Assembly (NCBI RefSeq): GCF_000420705.1
Contig: NZ_ATVL01000009.1
Location: forward strand, 124,001 to 188,000
Reading direction: 5' to 3'
Source: Hymenobacter norwichensis DSM 15439
GTDB lineage: Bacteria > Bacteroidota > Bacteroidia > Cytophagales > Hymenobacteraceae
DNA: 64,000 bases
Made by a program: the position numbers and the translations under genes
Notes under the pieces: generated by a model
Told to the model about the DNA's origin: nothing
Databases searched by the model: none
The model's input: only the letters and a program-made list of their open reading frames with translations
Shown here: positions 26,998 through 36,436 of the stretch, one piece after another
Layout of the letters: each line of letters opens with the position of its first letter
Position numbering within the stretch: the stretch's first letter is position 1

Positions 26998-28536
26998 CTA
27001 GCCTGCGTCGGTGGCAACGCGGTACTCGGGGTCTTCGAGGATGTTGACTTCGATGAGGGCGCCAGCGTTTTGCAGAAGTTGGCGGCAGTCGGGGCTGAGG
27101 TGGCGAAGGTGCAGCGTTTTGCCCACGCGCTGGTACCGCTCGGTGAGTTTGTGCAGCGCATCAATGCCCGACATATCAGCCACGCGGCTTTCCTGGAAAT
27201 CCACTACCACGTTGGTGGGGTCGGTTTGCACGTCGAACTTATCGGTGAAGGCCTGCACCGAGCCGAAGAAGAGCGGCCCATAAATTTCGTAGTGTTTGGT
27301 GCCGGCGGCATCCAGGTACTTGCGGGCCCGGATACGCTTGGCATTCTCCCAGGCAAAGGCCAGCGCCGATACCACCACACCCAGCAGCACAGCCAGCGCC
27401 AGGTTCTGCGATACGGCCGTTACCAGCGTCACGAGCAGCATCACCAGCACGTCGGTGAAGGGCATGCGGCGCAGAATACGCAAACTGGCCCACTCAAACG
27501 TGCCAATCACCACCATAAACATCACGCCCACCAAGGCCGCCAGCGGCAGCCGCTCAATCAGTCCCGAACCGGCTACCACAAACAGCGCCAGCGCCAGGGC
27601 CGCTACCACCCCCGACAGCCGCCCGCGTCCCCTCGATTCCAGGTTGACCATCGTTTGGCCGATCATCGCGCAGCCGCCCATGCCGCCAAACAAGCCCGAG
27701 GTGATATTGGCCAAGCCCTGCGCCACGCAGTCCTGGTTGCCGTGCCCGCGGGTATCAGTCATTTCATCTACTACCGTGAGCGTCAGTAGGCTTTCAGTGA
27801 GGCCTACCAGCGCCATGATAACAGCGTAGGGAAACACCACGGCCAGGGTGTGCCACGCCAGCGGCACCTGCGGCACATGAAACTGTGGCAGCCCGCCCGC
27901 AATGGAGGCAATATCGCCGACTGATTTGGTTTCGAGCCCGCCCAGAATTACCAGCGCCGACACCACCACGATGGCTGTGAGCGAAGCCGGCACTGCCTTA
28001 GTCAGCTTGGGCAGAAAATACACAATGGCCATCGTGAGGGCCACCAGCCCCAGCATGAGCAGCAGCGGCGTGCCGGTCAACCAGTGCTCCATGCCGGTTG
28101 CGTCGCGCACCTTGAACTGCTCTAGCTGGGCCATAAAAATGATGACAGCCAGTCCGTTCACAAAGCCGTACACCACCGGCTGCGGCACCAGCCGGATAAA
28201 CTTGCCGAAGCGCAGCAGCCCAATCAGCACCTGAATGATACCCATCAGGGCCACGGCTGCAAACAAGTATTCCACGCCATGCTGCATCACCAAGCTCACA
28301 ATGACCACCGCTACCGAACCGGCTGCACCCGAAATCATGCCGGGTCTTCCCCCAAAAACGCTGGTGATAAGGCAGATGATAAAGGCCGAGCCGATGCCCA
28401 CCAGCGGGCTAATGTGGGCTAGTAAGGCGAAGGCTACTACCTCTGGCACCAAAGCCAGCGCCGTAGTCAGGCCGGCCAGAATTTCATTTTTAACGTTGAT
28501 TTTATACTGCGCCAGATACGGCAGAACTTGAAACAT
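26998..28536 (-). CDS. SulP-family anion transporter with STAS domain
   Basis: The product is 512 residues from the ATG at 28536; a longer upstream frame lacks homology and overlaps untranslated sequence. The membrane domain has about 12-14 helices and the SulP signatures FGGRPGMISGAAGSVAVV and GGMGGCAMIGQTMVN. The C-terminal STAS domain begins near IYGPLFFGSVQAF and has VVVDFQESRVADMSGIDAL. The protein imports sulfate, bicarbonate or another anion. A STAS serine stands in the MSGID motif, a usual regulatory position. It converges on the PAS kinase gene. Confidence 0.92.
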   Translation of the reverse strand: MFQVLPYLAQYKINVKNEILAGLTTALALVPEVVAFALLAHISPLVGIGSAFIICLITSVFGGRPGMISGAAGSVAVVIVSLVMQHGVEYLFAAVALMGIIQVLIGLLRFGKFIRLVPQPVVYGFVNGLAVIIFMAQLEQFKVRDATGMEHWLTGTPLLLMLGLVALTMAIVYFLPKLTKAVPASLTAIVVVSALVILGGLETKSVGDIASIAGGLPQFHVPQVPLAWHTLAVVFPYAVIMALVGLTESLLTLTVVDEMTDTRGHGNQDCVAQGLANITSGLFGGMGGCAMIGQTMVNLESRGRGRLSGVVAALALALFVVAGSGLIERLPLAALVGVMFMVVIGTFEWASLRILRRMPFTDVLVMLLVTLVTAVSQNLALAVLLGVVVSALAFAWENAKRIRARKYLDAAGTKHYEIYGPLFFGSVQAFTDKFDVQTDPTNVVVDFQESRVADMSGIDALHKLTERYQRVGKTLHLRHLSPDCRQLLQNAGALIEVNILEDPEYRVATDAG

Positions 28537-28762
28537 AACACACTGAGTGAAGGCAAAAGAAAAGCCGCACACTTCCGGCAGGAAGCAGCGGCAATAGGCA
28601 AATGAGCCGGTCCTCAGGGTGGGGTAAGCTTGAAAATAGAAGCAGTGAAAAGGAGCATAAGCAGTTGCAAAGGTAGGCAGCCAGCTCCTAAAAGCACCCA
28701 CTGTAGCCCGGATGGAAGTACGAACTACAGTGAGTGAGGCTGCAAGCAGCACTACGGCGTAG

Positions 28763-29992
28763 CTATTGCACCTGTAGCCGCATGGTGCCACGCTGTCCGT
28801 CCGGCGCGGTGGCTTCTACGAGGTAAACGCCCGCGGGCAGGCCACGCAGGGCCGTGGTGGCGTGGCCGGGCAAGGTGGCGGCACGGGCAAGCTGTCGGCC
28901 CACTAAGTCGCGCACGATGAGCTGCAACGGCTGTGCGCTGCCAGCCAGTTCCACCGTAAACTCGCCGCTTACCACCGGGTTGGGGTAGGCGCGCAATGAG
29001 CCTGCCAATGGCTGGCTGCCGCGGGAGCTGGCCACAATGGAATTGAGGCTGGGCTCAGCAGAAAACCAGAGGCCAAAAAACGTCCGCACCGTCTGGAACG
29101 AACTGCCGTGGTAGAACTGCAAAGCGGGCTGCGACGAGTTTTCGCGGTAAAAAACGGTTTGCAGAATGTCGCGCCCCTGGCCCTGCTGCATGCCCAAGGT
29201 GCGAAGCAGCAAAGCAGGCGCCGGTTGCTGGCCCAGGTATAAGCTGTCGGTTTCGCGCAGAATGGTGCGAACCAGAATGGCCGGAAACGACGCCTGCCCA
29301 CCCGCCGGCGCCGGCAGCCGCAACGTGCCAAAGCCCGCCACCGAATCGAGCTGGGTGAAAGAGCGCACCAGCCGAACCGGTGCCGCACTAAGGTTCAGTT
29401 GCCGCACGGTGGCTTGCAAATGCACCTCGGCTCGGTACGCCGCCGTTTTGATGCCGCTTACTGGGAACTGCAACCGGTAAGCACTGCCCTGGTAAGCTAC
29501 TGTTTGGGCAGGGAGGCGCAGTACATCGTTGGCGGTGGTATCGGTGCTGCGGATGCGCCACTGCTGTGGCTGGAGAGTGTAGCCTACGCGTTGCAGACCG
29601 GCGGGCGTAATAGCCTCGTATTGCTGCCCCGCAAAGCTGGCCCACAGGCCGTACACCGCCACGGCGTATTGCTGCGTGGTTTGCTGGGCAATTGTGTAGC
29701 TGCGGGTGGCCGTCGGGAATGGATTGGTGGCGGCCGGTGCCTGGTACGTGTTTTCCAGCACCGTCGAATCGGCTACGAGGTAGCCGTAGTCCCAAAGCTG
29801 ATTGGCACCTAGTTGAGGCAGCGCAAACGAAGACAACTGGCTGCGGTGCACGGGTAGGTAACGCTCCAGCACGTTTGGGTAAGCCGGAAAAGTAGCCTGC
29901 GTGATGCTGAAAGGGGGCGTCTGGGCCTGCGTGAGCGAAACCAGCCCCAACAATAGGCTGCCGAGGCAACCAAGAAAGACAAGGTGTTTCAT
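28763..29992 (-). CDS. secreted protein with T9SS type A sorting domain
   Basis: The product is 409 residues from the ATG at 29992 with a signal peptide (MKHLVFLGCLGSLLLGLVSL). The first 320 residues are a beta-rich region with no recognised domain. The last 80 residues form the T9SS sorting domain: LRAYPNPVVSGEFTVEL, then VRDLVGRQLAR and LPAGVYLVEATAPDG. The protein is therefore exported and displayed or released through the type IX system. The unknown body prevents a functional assignment. Confidence 0.87.
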   Translation of the reverse strand: MKHLVFLGCLGSLLLGLVSLTQAQTPPFSITQATFPAYPNVLERYLPVHRSQLSSFALPQLGANQLWDYGYLVADSTVLENTYQAPAATNPFPTATRSYTIAQQTTQQYAVAVYGLWASFAGQQYEAITPAGLQRVGYTLQPQQWRIRSTDTTANDVLRLPAQTVAYQGSAYRLQFPVSGIKTAAYRAEVHLQATVRQLNLSAAPVRLVRSFTQLDSVAGFGTLRLPAPAGGQASFPAILVRTILRETDSLYLGQQPAPALLLRTLGMQQGQGRDILQTVFYRENSSQPALQFYHGSSFQTVRTFFGLWFSAEPSLNSIVASSRGSQPLAGSLRAYPNPVVSGEFTVELAGSAQPLQLIVRDLVGRQLARAATLPGHATTALRGLPAGVYLVEATAPDGQRGTMRLQVQ

Positions 29993-30335
29993 AGCAGGTT
30001 GGTAGAAGAAAAATGGCGCGGCGGAACACCTGTTCCACATTACGTGGGCATGACAGGCAAGCACGCCGAATCGTTGCGTCAGATACACCTTTTATTTAGG
30101 TGGAAAGAGTCTTGCTTTACTGCGTAATGTGCTGTTTTTAAATTATAAATATTATAGTGTTTATTAGATATAACGCAAGGGTTTTGAATTGATTTGCAAA
30201 GAAATTACAGACCAGTTTAGTAAGGCCTAAGAAGCTGAATACACTAGGTAGCTCGGCAATATCCAAGAGGTAAAATAGCCGTAGAAGCAGCCGGAATCGA
30301 CTGCCTCAAGGCATTTCCGTTAGCCGCTACCACCC
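29993..30335. promoter_or_regulatory. AT-rich intergenic region
   Basis: 343 nt between the divergent T9SS protein and methyltransferase genes. Positions 30110-30190 are clearly AT-rich and likely hold promoters. I see no gene or repeat. Confidence 0.4.
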
Positions 30336-30914
30336 ATGCTACCCCTCTCGTCCTTCGTCGGAGAATTTTTTCGTAACCCGGCCACGGTCGGCTCCCTGAT
30401 ATCTAGCTCCCGCGAGCTAACCGACAAGGTGACGGAGTCCATAGACTTCAATGAAGCTGGCTGCATCGTAGAATACGGCCCCGGCACGGGAGTTTTCACC
30501 GACATTTTGATGCAGCGCCGCCGGCCAGAAACCGTGCTGGTACTGATAGAAGTAAACCGCCGATTTGCTCAGTTGCTACGGCAGCGCTACACTGGCCAGC
30601 CCAACGTACACATCGTGCATGGTTCCGCCGATGAAACGGAGCAGTACTTGCGGAAATTTGAGGTTGAACGAGTGGATTATGTGGTGTGCGGGCTGCCGTT
30701 CTCGTCGTTACCGCGGCGGCTGGGCTGGCGGATTCTGGAGCACACCCAGCACCCACTGCAACCCACTGGCAAACTGATTCTCTTTCAGTATTCCCTGCAA
30801 AACAAAAAGCTATTCAACCGATTCTTCCGCCAGCTCAGTGAGGCCCACGTACTGCTGAACCTGCCGCCCGCCTATGTGCTAGTATATGAGCCGATAGGCG
30901 AGAAAGAAGAGTAG
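30336..30914 (+). CDS. class I SAM-dependent methyltransferase (PmtA/KsgA-like)
   Basis: The product is 192 residues. The SAM-binding motif I is VEYGPGTGVFTD, with an acidic VLIEVNRRF end of strand 2 and a VCGLPFSSLPR motif IV. The N-terminal FRNPATVGSLISSSREL helix matches phospholipid N-methyltransferase PmtA and rRNA-dimethylase-like proteins, which share the same core. PmtA would methylate phosphatidylethanolamine at the inner membrane; sequence alone does not settle substrate. Its stop codon lies inside a perfect hairpin shared with the convergent SNF2 gene. Confidence 0.82.
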   Translation: MLPLSSFVGEFFRNPATVGSLISSSRELTDKVTESIDFNEAGCIVEYGPGTGVFTDILMQRRRPETVLVLIEVNRRFAQLLRQRYTGQPNVHIVHGSADETEQYLRKFEVERVDYVVCGLPFSSLPRRLGWRILEHTQHPLQPTGKLILFQYSLQNKKLFNRFFRQLSEAHVLLNLPPAYVLVYEPIGEKEE

Positions 30915-30937
30915 CGCGAAAATCTGTTTCGCGCTAC
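30911..30937. terminator. bidirectional terminator overlapping a stop codon
   Basis: GTAGCGCGAAA (30911-30921) pairs perfectly with TTTCGCGCTAC (30927-30937). The TAG stop of the methyltransferase gene is inside the left arm. The convergent SNF2 gene ends 14 nt away. Confidence 0.7.
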
Positions 30938-30950
30938 GAATTGTGTCCGA

Positions 30951-33900
30951 TTAGCTCAGCAGCGCCAGCAACTCTTGCTGCGTTAGGGACTTGATGAGGG
31001 TGGCGTCGGTTTTGACGAGGTCCTGCGCCAGTTCGCGCTTGGCTTCTTGGAGCTTCATGATTTTCTCCTCAATAGTATCGGGGCAGATGAGACGGACGGC
31101 TACCACGTTTTTGGTTTGGCCGATGCGGTGGCTCCGGTCGATGGCCTGGTTTTCCACGGCGGGGTTCCACCACGGGTCCACGAGGTACACGTAGTCGGCT
31201 TCAGTGAGGTTGAGGCCGGTGCCGCCTGCTTTGAGGCTGACCAGAAACACCCGCACCGTGTCGTCTTGCTGAAACCGGTTGACAACTGCCGCGCGGTTTC
31301 TGGTTTGGCCGGTCAGGTACTCGAAGGTGATATCGGCGGCTTGCAACTCTTCCCGAACTAGGTCGAGCATGGTCACGAACTGCGAGAAAACCAAGATTTT
31401 GTGCTGTGGCGCCCGGCTGCGAATTTCTTCCAGCAGCGCTTCCAGCTTGGCAGATTGCTGGCCGTAGCTTTCCTGATCGGGGAGTAGGGCGGGGGAGTTG
31501 CAGATCTGGCGCAGCTTGGTGAGGCCTTGCAGGATGTGCATGCTGTCCTTGCCGGGCAGGTCGTCGCGCAAACCCAGCAGCATATCGTGGAATTCTTTGC
31601 GGCAAGCCTCGTACACTTGGCGCTGCTCGGCGCCCATTTCGCAGTAGAGCACCATCTCGGTTTTGGCGGGCAGCTCGCGGGCCACCTGGGCTTTGGTGCG
31701 GCGGAGCACAAACGGGCTGATTTTGCGTTGCAAGGCCCGCGCCTTTTTCTCGTCCTTGAACTTGTCGATGGGGCTGCCGAAGATGTCGGTGAAGTGCTGC
31801 CGGCTACCTAATAAGCCGGGGCAGGCAAAGGACAGCTGCCCGTACAAATCGAACGTGTTGTTCTCCACCGGCGTACCCGTGAGTGCCACCCGGTTGCGGG
31901 CTTGCAGCAGGCAAGCCGCCTTGTAGCGCTGCGAATCCGGATTTTTAATGGCCTGCGACTCGTCCAGAATCACGTAGTTGAAAGCGTATTCCTTAAGATG
32001 CCGAATGTCGGCAACCATGGTACTGTAAGTGGTCAGCACGATGTCGAAGCCGTCATACTCGTGGGCAATTAGGCGGCGGGCGGTGCCGTGCAGCACGTGC
32101 ACGCGCAGGGTGGGCGCAAATTTCTGCACCTCGGCCTGCCAGTTGAACACCAGCGAAGTCGGGACGACTACCAGATTAGCAGCGGAGTAGCCTTTGGCGC
32201 GCTGCAACAGGAGAAACGCTAATATCTGCACGGTCTTGCCGAGGCCCATATCATCGGCCAGACAGCCGCCGAAGTTGAACGAGTCGAGGAAATTCAGCCA
32301 GTTTACGCCCTGCTGCTGGTAGTCGCGCAGGGTAGCGCGCAACTCAGGCGGCGGGGCTACCGGCGCAATACCGGTGAAATCGGCTACGGCGGCTTGGTAA
32401 GCGGCCAGGCGCGCCTGGGCGCTGGCGGCCAACGCTTCGGAGTCGTAGAGCTCCTGAATGGTGGTAAAGCTGACGCTCGGCGTGCGGATTTTGTCGTCAA
32501 CCAACGTGCCCGCCGCGAAGTAGCGGGTGAACTTGTCGAGCCATTCCTGGGGCAGAATCCCGCGCGTGCCGTCGTCGAGGCGCACGTACCGGCTCTTGTT
32601 GCGGATGGCCTGGTGCACCTGCCACAACGAAGCCTGCTGCTTGCCAAACCGCACCCGCAGTTGGGTGTCAAACCAGTTGGTTTCGCCGGTTACGCGCACC
32701 GAAATACGCGCCCGGTTGGAATTCAACGTGTTGTTCTTGAGCTGGTTGAAACCCAGTACGGTAATCTGCTCCTGCTGCCAATCCTCAAACGCCGCCAAAA
32801 ACCATTCTTCGTCCAGAAACTGCGTTTTCGGTACGTACAGGTAGTCTTGCCGCAACTGCTCTTGAAACTCGGGCCGCTGGCGCAACAACGCCCCCAGAAA
32901 CTGTAGCTCCGCCGTTTCGTCCCGCTCCAGCGCAAACGTGCGGCCTAGCTCGTCGGTGCCCAGCAGCTGCCGCCTGCTCAGAATCGAGACTTCCTGCGGA
33001 CCGTAGCGCATCACCGGCAACAGCTCCACTTGCTGGCCGGCATCGGAGAGGTACAGCAGCCGCTCCGGGGGCTGGCTGTAGCCGCTGCTGATAAGCTGCT
33101 GGGTGGTAGCTGGCCGGGCGTATGAGTAACTGACCAGGATGCGGTTTTCCAGGTTGGCCAGCACATCTTGCCGGAACTCCTCGAACTTGCTTTGGTGAAT
33201 TAGCAGGGTGTTGTTGCGCTGCTTGAAAAACTCGATAACCCGCCATACTTCCAGGTCCTCAATCAAATACAGGGCCTCGTTGGCCGCCACAAAATACTCG
33301 TAGCGCACTGTCAGGGTCTTCAGTTCCACGGGCTGGTCGTGGAGCAGCAGGTGGCCGGCCACTTCATAGAACTCGCCCTTCAGGTTCACTTGCAGCCGCA
33401 AATCGGTAGGGGCGGTGCGCACCGTGAGCAGCTTGAGTGACGCCGCCGTCAGCTTGTCGGACACGGCCGGCAAGTGGGCGAAGTAGGGCAGGCCGGCTGG
33501 GTTGTGCAGGATGGCCCGCAACGCCTCCACCGACGCGGCGGAGCGGGTATCGTCGTAGTTGTTTTGGAAGCGGGCCACGCCGGTATAGAACTTCAACTCG
33601 GCCGCGTCATCGAGTTGCCAGATGGTATCCAGCGGGTTGAGCGGTGTTATTGGGTTCTTGAGTTTGCCGGTGGTCGTGCGAGTGGCTTCGGCCAGTTGCA
33701 CCGTGAGGTGACCGTAGTACTTGTGCTTGCTGAAGACGATAATGTGCTGGTTTTCAGAGTCCGAAGCTGCGGGGCGCCGCTGTGGTGCCAGCTGCCCAAC
33801 CAGCTCCTGCTTGGCGGTGGCCGTGAGGGCAAACAACCCGGCCTGCCGCGGTGTCACCAGCACCGAAGGCCGGGCATACGTCAGTTCGAAATAGTCATCT

Positions 33901-34343
33901 AGGTTGGGGGCATCTTCTAAGCCATATTCGCGGGCGGTGGCTTGCAGCAACTCCCGCCGCTGCCGGGCATCGAAGAATAAGCGTAGTTCCGGCCGCCTTA
34001 AAATGTCGAGCAACACCTGCGTCTGATGCGCGCACAAGCTGGTTTTAAGCGCCGAACAAGGGCAGGTCAACAGTACACCCTGAACCAACTGTTCCACCAT
34101 TACCGTCGGAAACTCACTCTCCCCCGGTGCGGGTATGGAGCTGGTAAACCGGCCGTAGCTCAGCGTAATGATGTCGGGCTGGATAGCAGTCAGCGTCCGA
34201 GTCGGGGCCACAAACTGCGCGGCGCTGTGCTGTAGAACATCTGCACTGCTCAGCGCCGCAATAGTAGCGCCAGCCAGCAAGTAAGGCTGGGGCTGCGGGT
34301 CATTTTCTGGCTCGAAAGAAAGGGTATCCGGGGTGTGCGGCAT
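30951..34343 (-). CDS. SNF2-family helicase with SWIM zinc finger
   Basis: The product is 1130 residues. Near residue 95 a SWIM motif (CPCSALKTSLCAH, CxC...CxH) appears. The helicase core shows motif I DMGLGKT, motif II DESQ, motif III LTGTPVENN, then the C-lobe with FSQFVTMLD, GGTGLNLTEADYV and the motif VI QAIDRSHRIGQ. These proteins move or remodel protein-DNA complexes using ATP. Bacterial SWIM-SNF2 proteins are widely distributed and mostly uncharacterised. The long middle part (about 150-600) is the family-specific region. It lies alone without restriction or defence genes. Confidence 0.93.
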   Translation of the reverse strand: MPHTPDTLSFEPENDPQPQPYLLAGATIAALSSADVLQHSAAQFVAPTRTLTAIQPDIITLSYGRFTSSIPAPGESEFPTVMVEQLVQGVLLTCPCSALKTSLCAHQTQVLLDILRRPELRLFFDARQRRELLQATAREYGLEDAPNLDDYFELTYARPSVLVTPRQAGLFALTATAKQELVGQLAPQRRPAASDSENQHIIVFSKHKYYGHLTVQLAEATRTTTGKLKNPITPLNPLDTIWQLDDAAELKFYTGVARFQNNYDDTRSAASVEALRAILHNPAGLPYFAHLPAVSDKLTAASLKLLTVRTAPTDLRLQVNLKGEFYEVAGHLLLHDQPVELKTLTVRYEYFVAANEALYLIEDLEVWRVIEFFKQRNNTLLIHQSKFEEFRQDVLANLENRILVSYSYARPATTQQLISSGYSQPPERLLYLSDAGQQVELLPVMRYGPQEVSILSRRQLLGTDELGRTFALERDETAELQFLGALLRQRPEFQEQLRQDYLYVPKTQFLDEEWFLAAFEDWQQEQITVLGFNQLKNNTLNSNRARISVRVTGETNWFDTQLRVRFGKQQASLWQVHQAIRNKSRYVRLDDGTRGILPQEWLDKFTRYFAAGTLVDDKIRTPSVSFTTIQELYDSEALAASAQARLAAYQAAVADFTGIAPVAPPPELRATLRDYQQQGVNWLNFLDSFNFGGCLADDMGLGKTVQILAFLLLQRAKGYSAANLVVVPTSLVFNWQAEVQKFAPTLRVHVLHGTARRLIAHEYDGFDIVLTTYSTMVADIRHLKEYAFNYVILDESQAIKNPDSQRYKAACLLQARNRVALTGTPVENNTFDLYGQLSFACPGLLGSRQHFTDIFGSPIDKFKDEKKARALQRKISPFVLRRTKAQVARELPAKTEMVLYCEMGAEQRQVYEACRKEFHDMLLGLRDDLPGKDSMHILQGLTKLRQICNSPALLPDQESYGQQSAKLEALLEEIRSRAPQHKILVFSQFVTMLDLVREELQAADITFEYLTGQTRNRAAVVNRFQQDDTVRVFLVSLKAGGTGLNLTEADYVYLVDPWWNPAVENQAIDRSHRIGQTKNVVAVRLICPDTIEEKIMKLQEAKRELAQDLVKTDATLIKSLTQQELLALLS

Positions 34344-34449
34344 GCTCGACTACTTGCGTGCCGGCAAGGTAGCGCCAAATGCTGCACTAGGCGAAACCCG
34401 GCTGCCTTACACAATGCGCACAAGGCTAGACCGGCGGCAGTATAACCTG

Positions 34450-35256
34450 CTAATAATCAGAGTAAGTGGCCGGGTACAGAAACTGCTGCTCGTTTTTGGA
34501 AACATTGTTTTGATACTCCGGCATGGCCGACAGCTTCTTCCACTCCGGGTCTGCGCCGAAGGCCTTCCAATGAGCGTCGCGGGCGGCCTGATTTTCAAAA
34601 GTAGTCAGGTACATCAGGTTGGGCATGTGGCTGCCCGCCAGCACCCGACCATAGAACACGGCGTTGAACCCCAGGCGCTTGAAGAGCCCGATTTCGTTGC
34701 CTTGCACAAACATCTGGACCTTGTTGAGATGGATTTTTTCGGTTGGGCTTTCGTAGCTGCGCAACTCGTACACCCGCTCGGCCCGCGGGCCTTTCAGCGG
34801 CGGCTCTTGCAGCCGGAGCTTGTCATCCATAGCCTGGATCTGAACTACTTCCAGGCGGGCATACGGCGGGTTGTTGTAGGCGGCCGTCCAGTACTGAGTG
34901 GCACGCTCGAAGCTTTTGTCTTGCTCCAACTGGTCCGTTACAGTGGAAAGCTGGCCGTAAGACTTAAAAGGCACCAGCACCATAATGCGGCGGTCGGCGG
35001 CTGTATCGTTGCCGATGGGCTTGAATACCCCCACTTTCTGAATGCCCAGCTTGTGCAGGGCGGGCAGGTAGGTGTCGCGCAAAAAGTTGTCTACCCGGTC
35101 TTCCTGCTGCTTGTTGTTCAAGTGGTAAATCCTGAGCTGATACAGTTCCCGGTCGGCGGCCTGAGCTAGGCGGGCCGGCACGGTTAGCAGCACCAGGGCA
35201 AGCAGGAAGAATAGGTGGGCTTTCAAGGACCTGCGCAGTGTGGGTTGAGGCTTCAT
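34450..35256 (-). CDS. NIPSNAP-family exported protein
   Basis: The product is 268 residues with a signal peptide (AHLFFLLALVLLTVPARLAQA). It holds two ferredoxin-like NIPSNAP domains: YQLRIYHLNNKQQEDRVDNF and VYELRSYESPTEKIHLNK. The terminal half includes LMYLTTFENQAARDAHWKAF, typical of the family. Members occur in mitochondria and many Bacteroidota; function is not known. Export from the cytoplasm is indicated. The gene is separate from its neighbours. Confidence 0.88.
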   Translation of the reverse strand: MKPQPTLRRSLKAHLFFLLALVLLTVPARLAQAADRELYQLRIYHLNNKQQEDRVDNFLRDTYLPALHKLGIQKVGVFKPIGNDTAADRRIMVLVPFKSYGQLSTVTDQLEQDKSFERATQYWTAAYNNPPYARLEVVQIQAMDDKLRLQEPPLKGPRAERVYELRSYESPTEKIHLNKVQMFVQGNEIGLFKRLGFNAVFYGRVLAGSHMPNLMYLTTFENQAARDAHWKAFGADPEWKKLSAMPEYQNNVSKNEQQFLYPATYSDY

Positions 35257-35313
35257 AGGATGGGGTTGGCTGGTAGCATCTGCAATACGGGAAAGCGCCG
35301 GCCACAGCTACCC

Positions 35314-36360
35314 TTACCGACTCCGATAATCAGCCAGAATGCCCTCGTACATCCAGTTGGCCATGGCTTGCCGGTTGTCGGGTAGCAGGAAGCGGCGCTG
35401 GTCTTTGGCGTTACGGATGTTGCCCAGCTCCATAAACACGGCCGGGGCCCGGCTGTTGCGCACCACGTACAAACTATTGCGCACCGACACCGTGCCGGAG
35501 TACGGCCGGTTGGGCTGGGCCCGCTTGTAGCGGGCCGTAAACATCTTGTGGATGTTCTGGGCCAGCCGTTTGCCAACCGCGCTGTTGGAGTTGTGGTAGA
35601 AGAACACGTCGATGTTCTTGCCTTCGCTGCGGCTGTCCACGTGCAGCCCCAGAAAGCGCTGATACGCGCCTTTATGTCTTGGGTACAGCGCATTCACGGC
35701 ATTGATGCGCTGCCGCAATCGGGCCAGCTGGTTGCGCGGAATCGGCTGGCTGGGATAGGTTACTTCGTCGTAATCAGGCAGCAGTACGGCTTGGTCGCGG
35801 ATACCGTCGTTGGGGTCCCGGATGATGAGGTACACTAGCGCCCCATGCATGTAGAGCACCCGCGCCAGCCGTAGCGTCACATCGTAGGCGTACTCGTCCT
35901 CGGCCAAGATGTGGCTGCCATACTTGCCCATGGCGCCGGGGTCGGGGCCGCCGTGGCCCGAGGACAGGTAGAACACCGCCCCGCGCAGCAGCCCATCGGA
36001 AGGCACGGCCCCATAGTTTTTGCCGAAGAAGCTAGTCAGGGGCAATACCACTTTCTTGGGTACGGCAGCGGCCACCTTGCCCGTGGTGCGCGGCTTGATG
36101 GGGCGCACGGCCGCCACGGGGCGGCGCATCAGTGGCGGCAACTGATATCGGCGGCCGGCCACCAGGGTTTTGTTTTTGCCCAAAGTCGCCCGGTTCAACG
36201 CCAGAAAGGCCCGTTGGTAGGTGGCCGGCGCCAAGCCATGGCGGCGCAAAAGCGTGTAGGTATTGTCGCCGCGCCGCGCTACTACTCGCCGGTATATGGC
36301 TTGGCTGAATGCAAGAACAGAAACCAGAAAGAGCAGCAGGGAGAGGACGGCAGTACGCAA
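35314..36360 (-). CDS. N-acetylmuramoyl-L-alanine amidase (Amidase_3)
   Basis: The product is 348 residues. The signal peptide (RTAVLSLLLFLVSVLAFSQA) requires a TTG start at 36360, since no in-frame ATG precedes it. A LysM-like segment follows (GDNTYTLLRRHGL...). The zinc-amidase domain has the first His in SGHGGPDPGA, Glu in LAEDEYAYDV, second His in GLHVDSR and the catalytic Glu in FMELGNIRNAKD. It cleaves the amide between muramic acid and the stem peptide in the periplasm, at division or in wall turnover. All catalytic residues are present. Confidence 0.9.
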   Translation of the reverse strand: MRTAVLSLLLFLVSVLAFSQAIYRRVVARRGDNTYTLLRRHGLAPATYQRAFLALNRATLGKNKTLVAGRRYQLPPLMRRPVAAVRPIKPRTTGKVAAAVPKKVVLPLTSFFGKNYGAVPSDGLLRGAVFYLSSGHGGPDPGAMGKYGSHILAEDEYAYDVTLRLARVLYMHGALVYLIIRDPNDGIRDQAVLLPDYDEVTYPSQPIPRNQLARLRQRINAVNALYPRHKGAYQRFLGLHVDSRSEGKNIDVFFYHNSNSAVGKRLAQNIHKMFTARYKRAQPNRPYSGTVSVRNSLYVVRNSRAPAVFMELGNIRNAKDQRRFLLPDNRQAMANWMYEGILADYRSR

Positions 36361-36436
36361 AAGCAGCAGCGAGTAGGGAAGTGCAAAAAGCTATTCTATA
36401 CGGCAAGAGTACAAAAAAAGCGCAAGTCTGCCCAAG

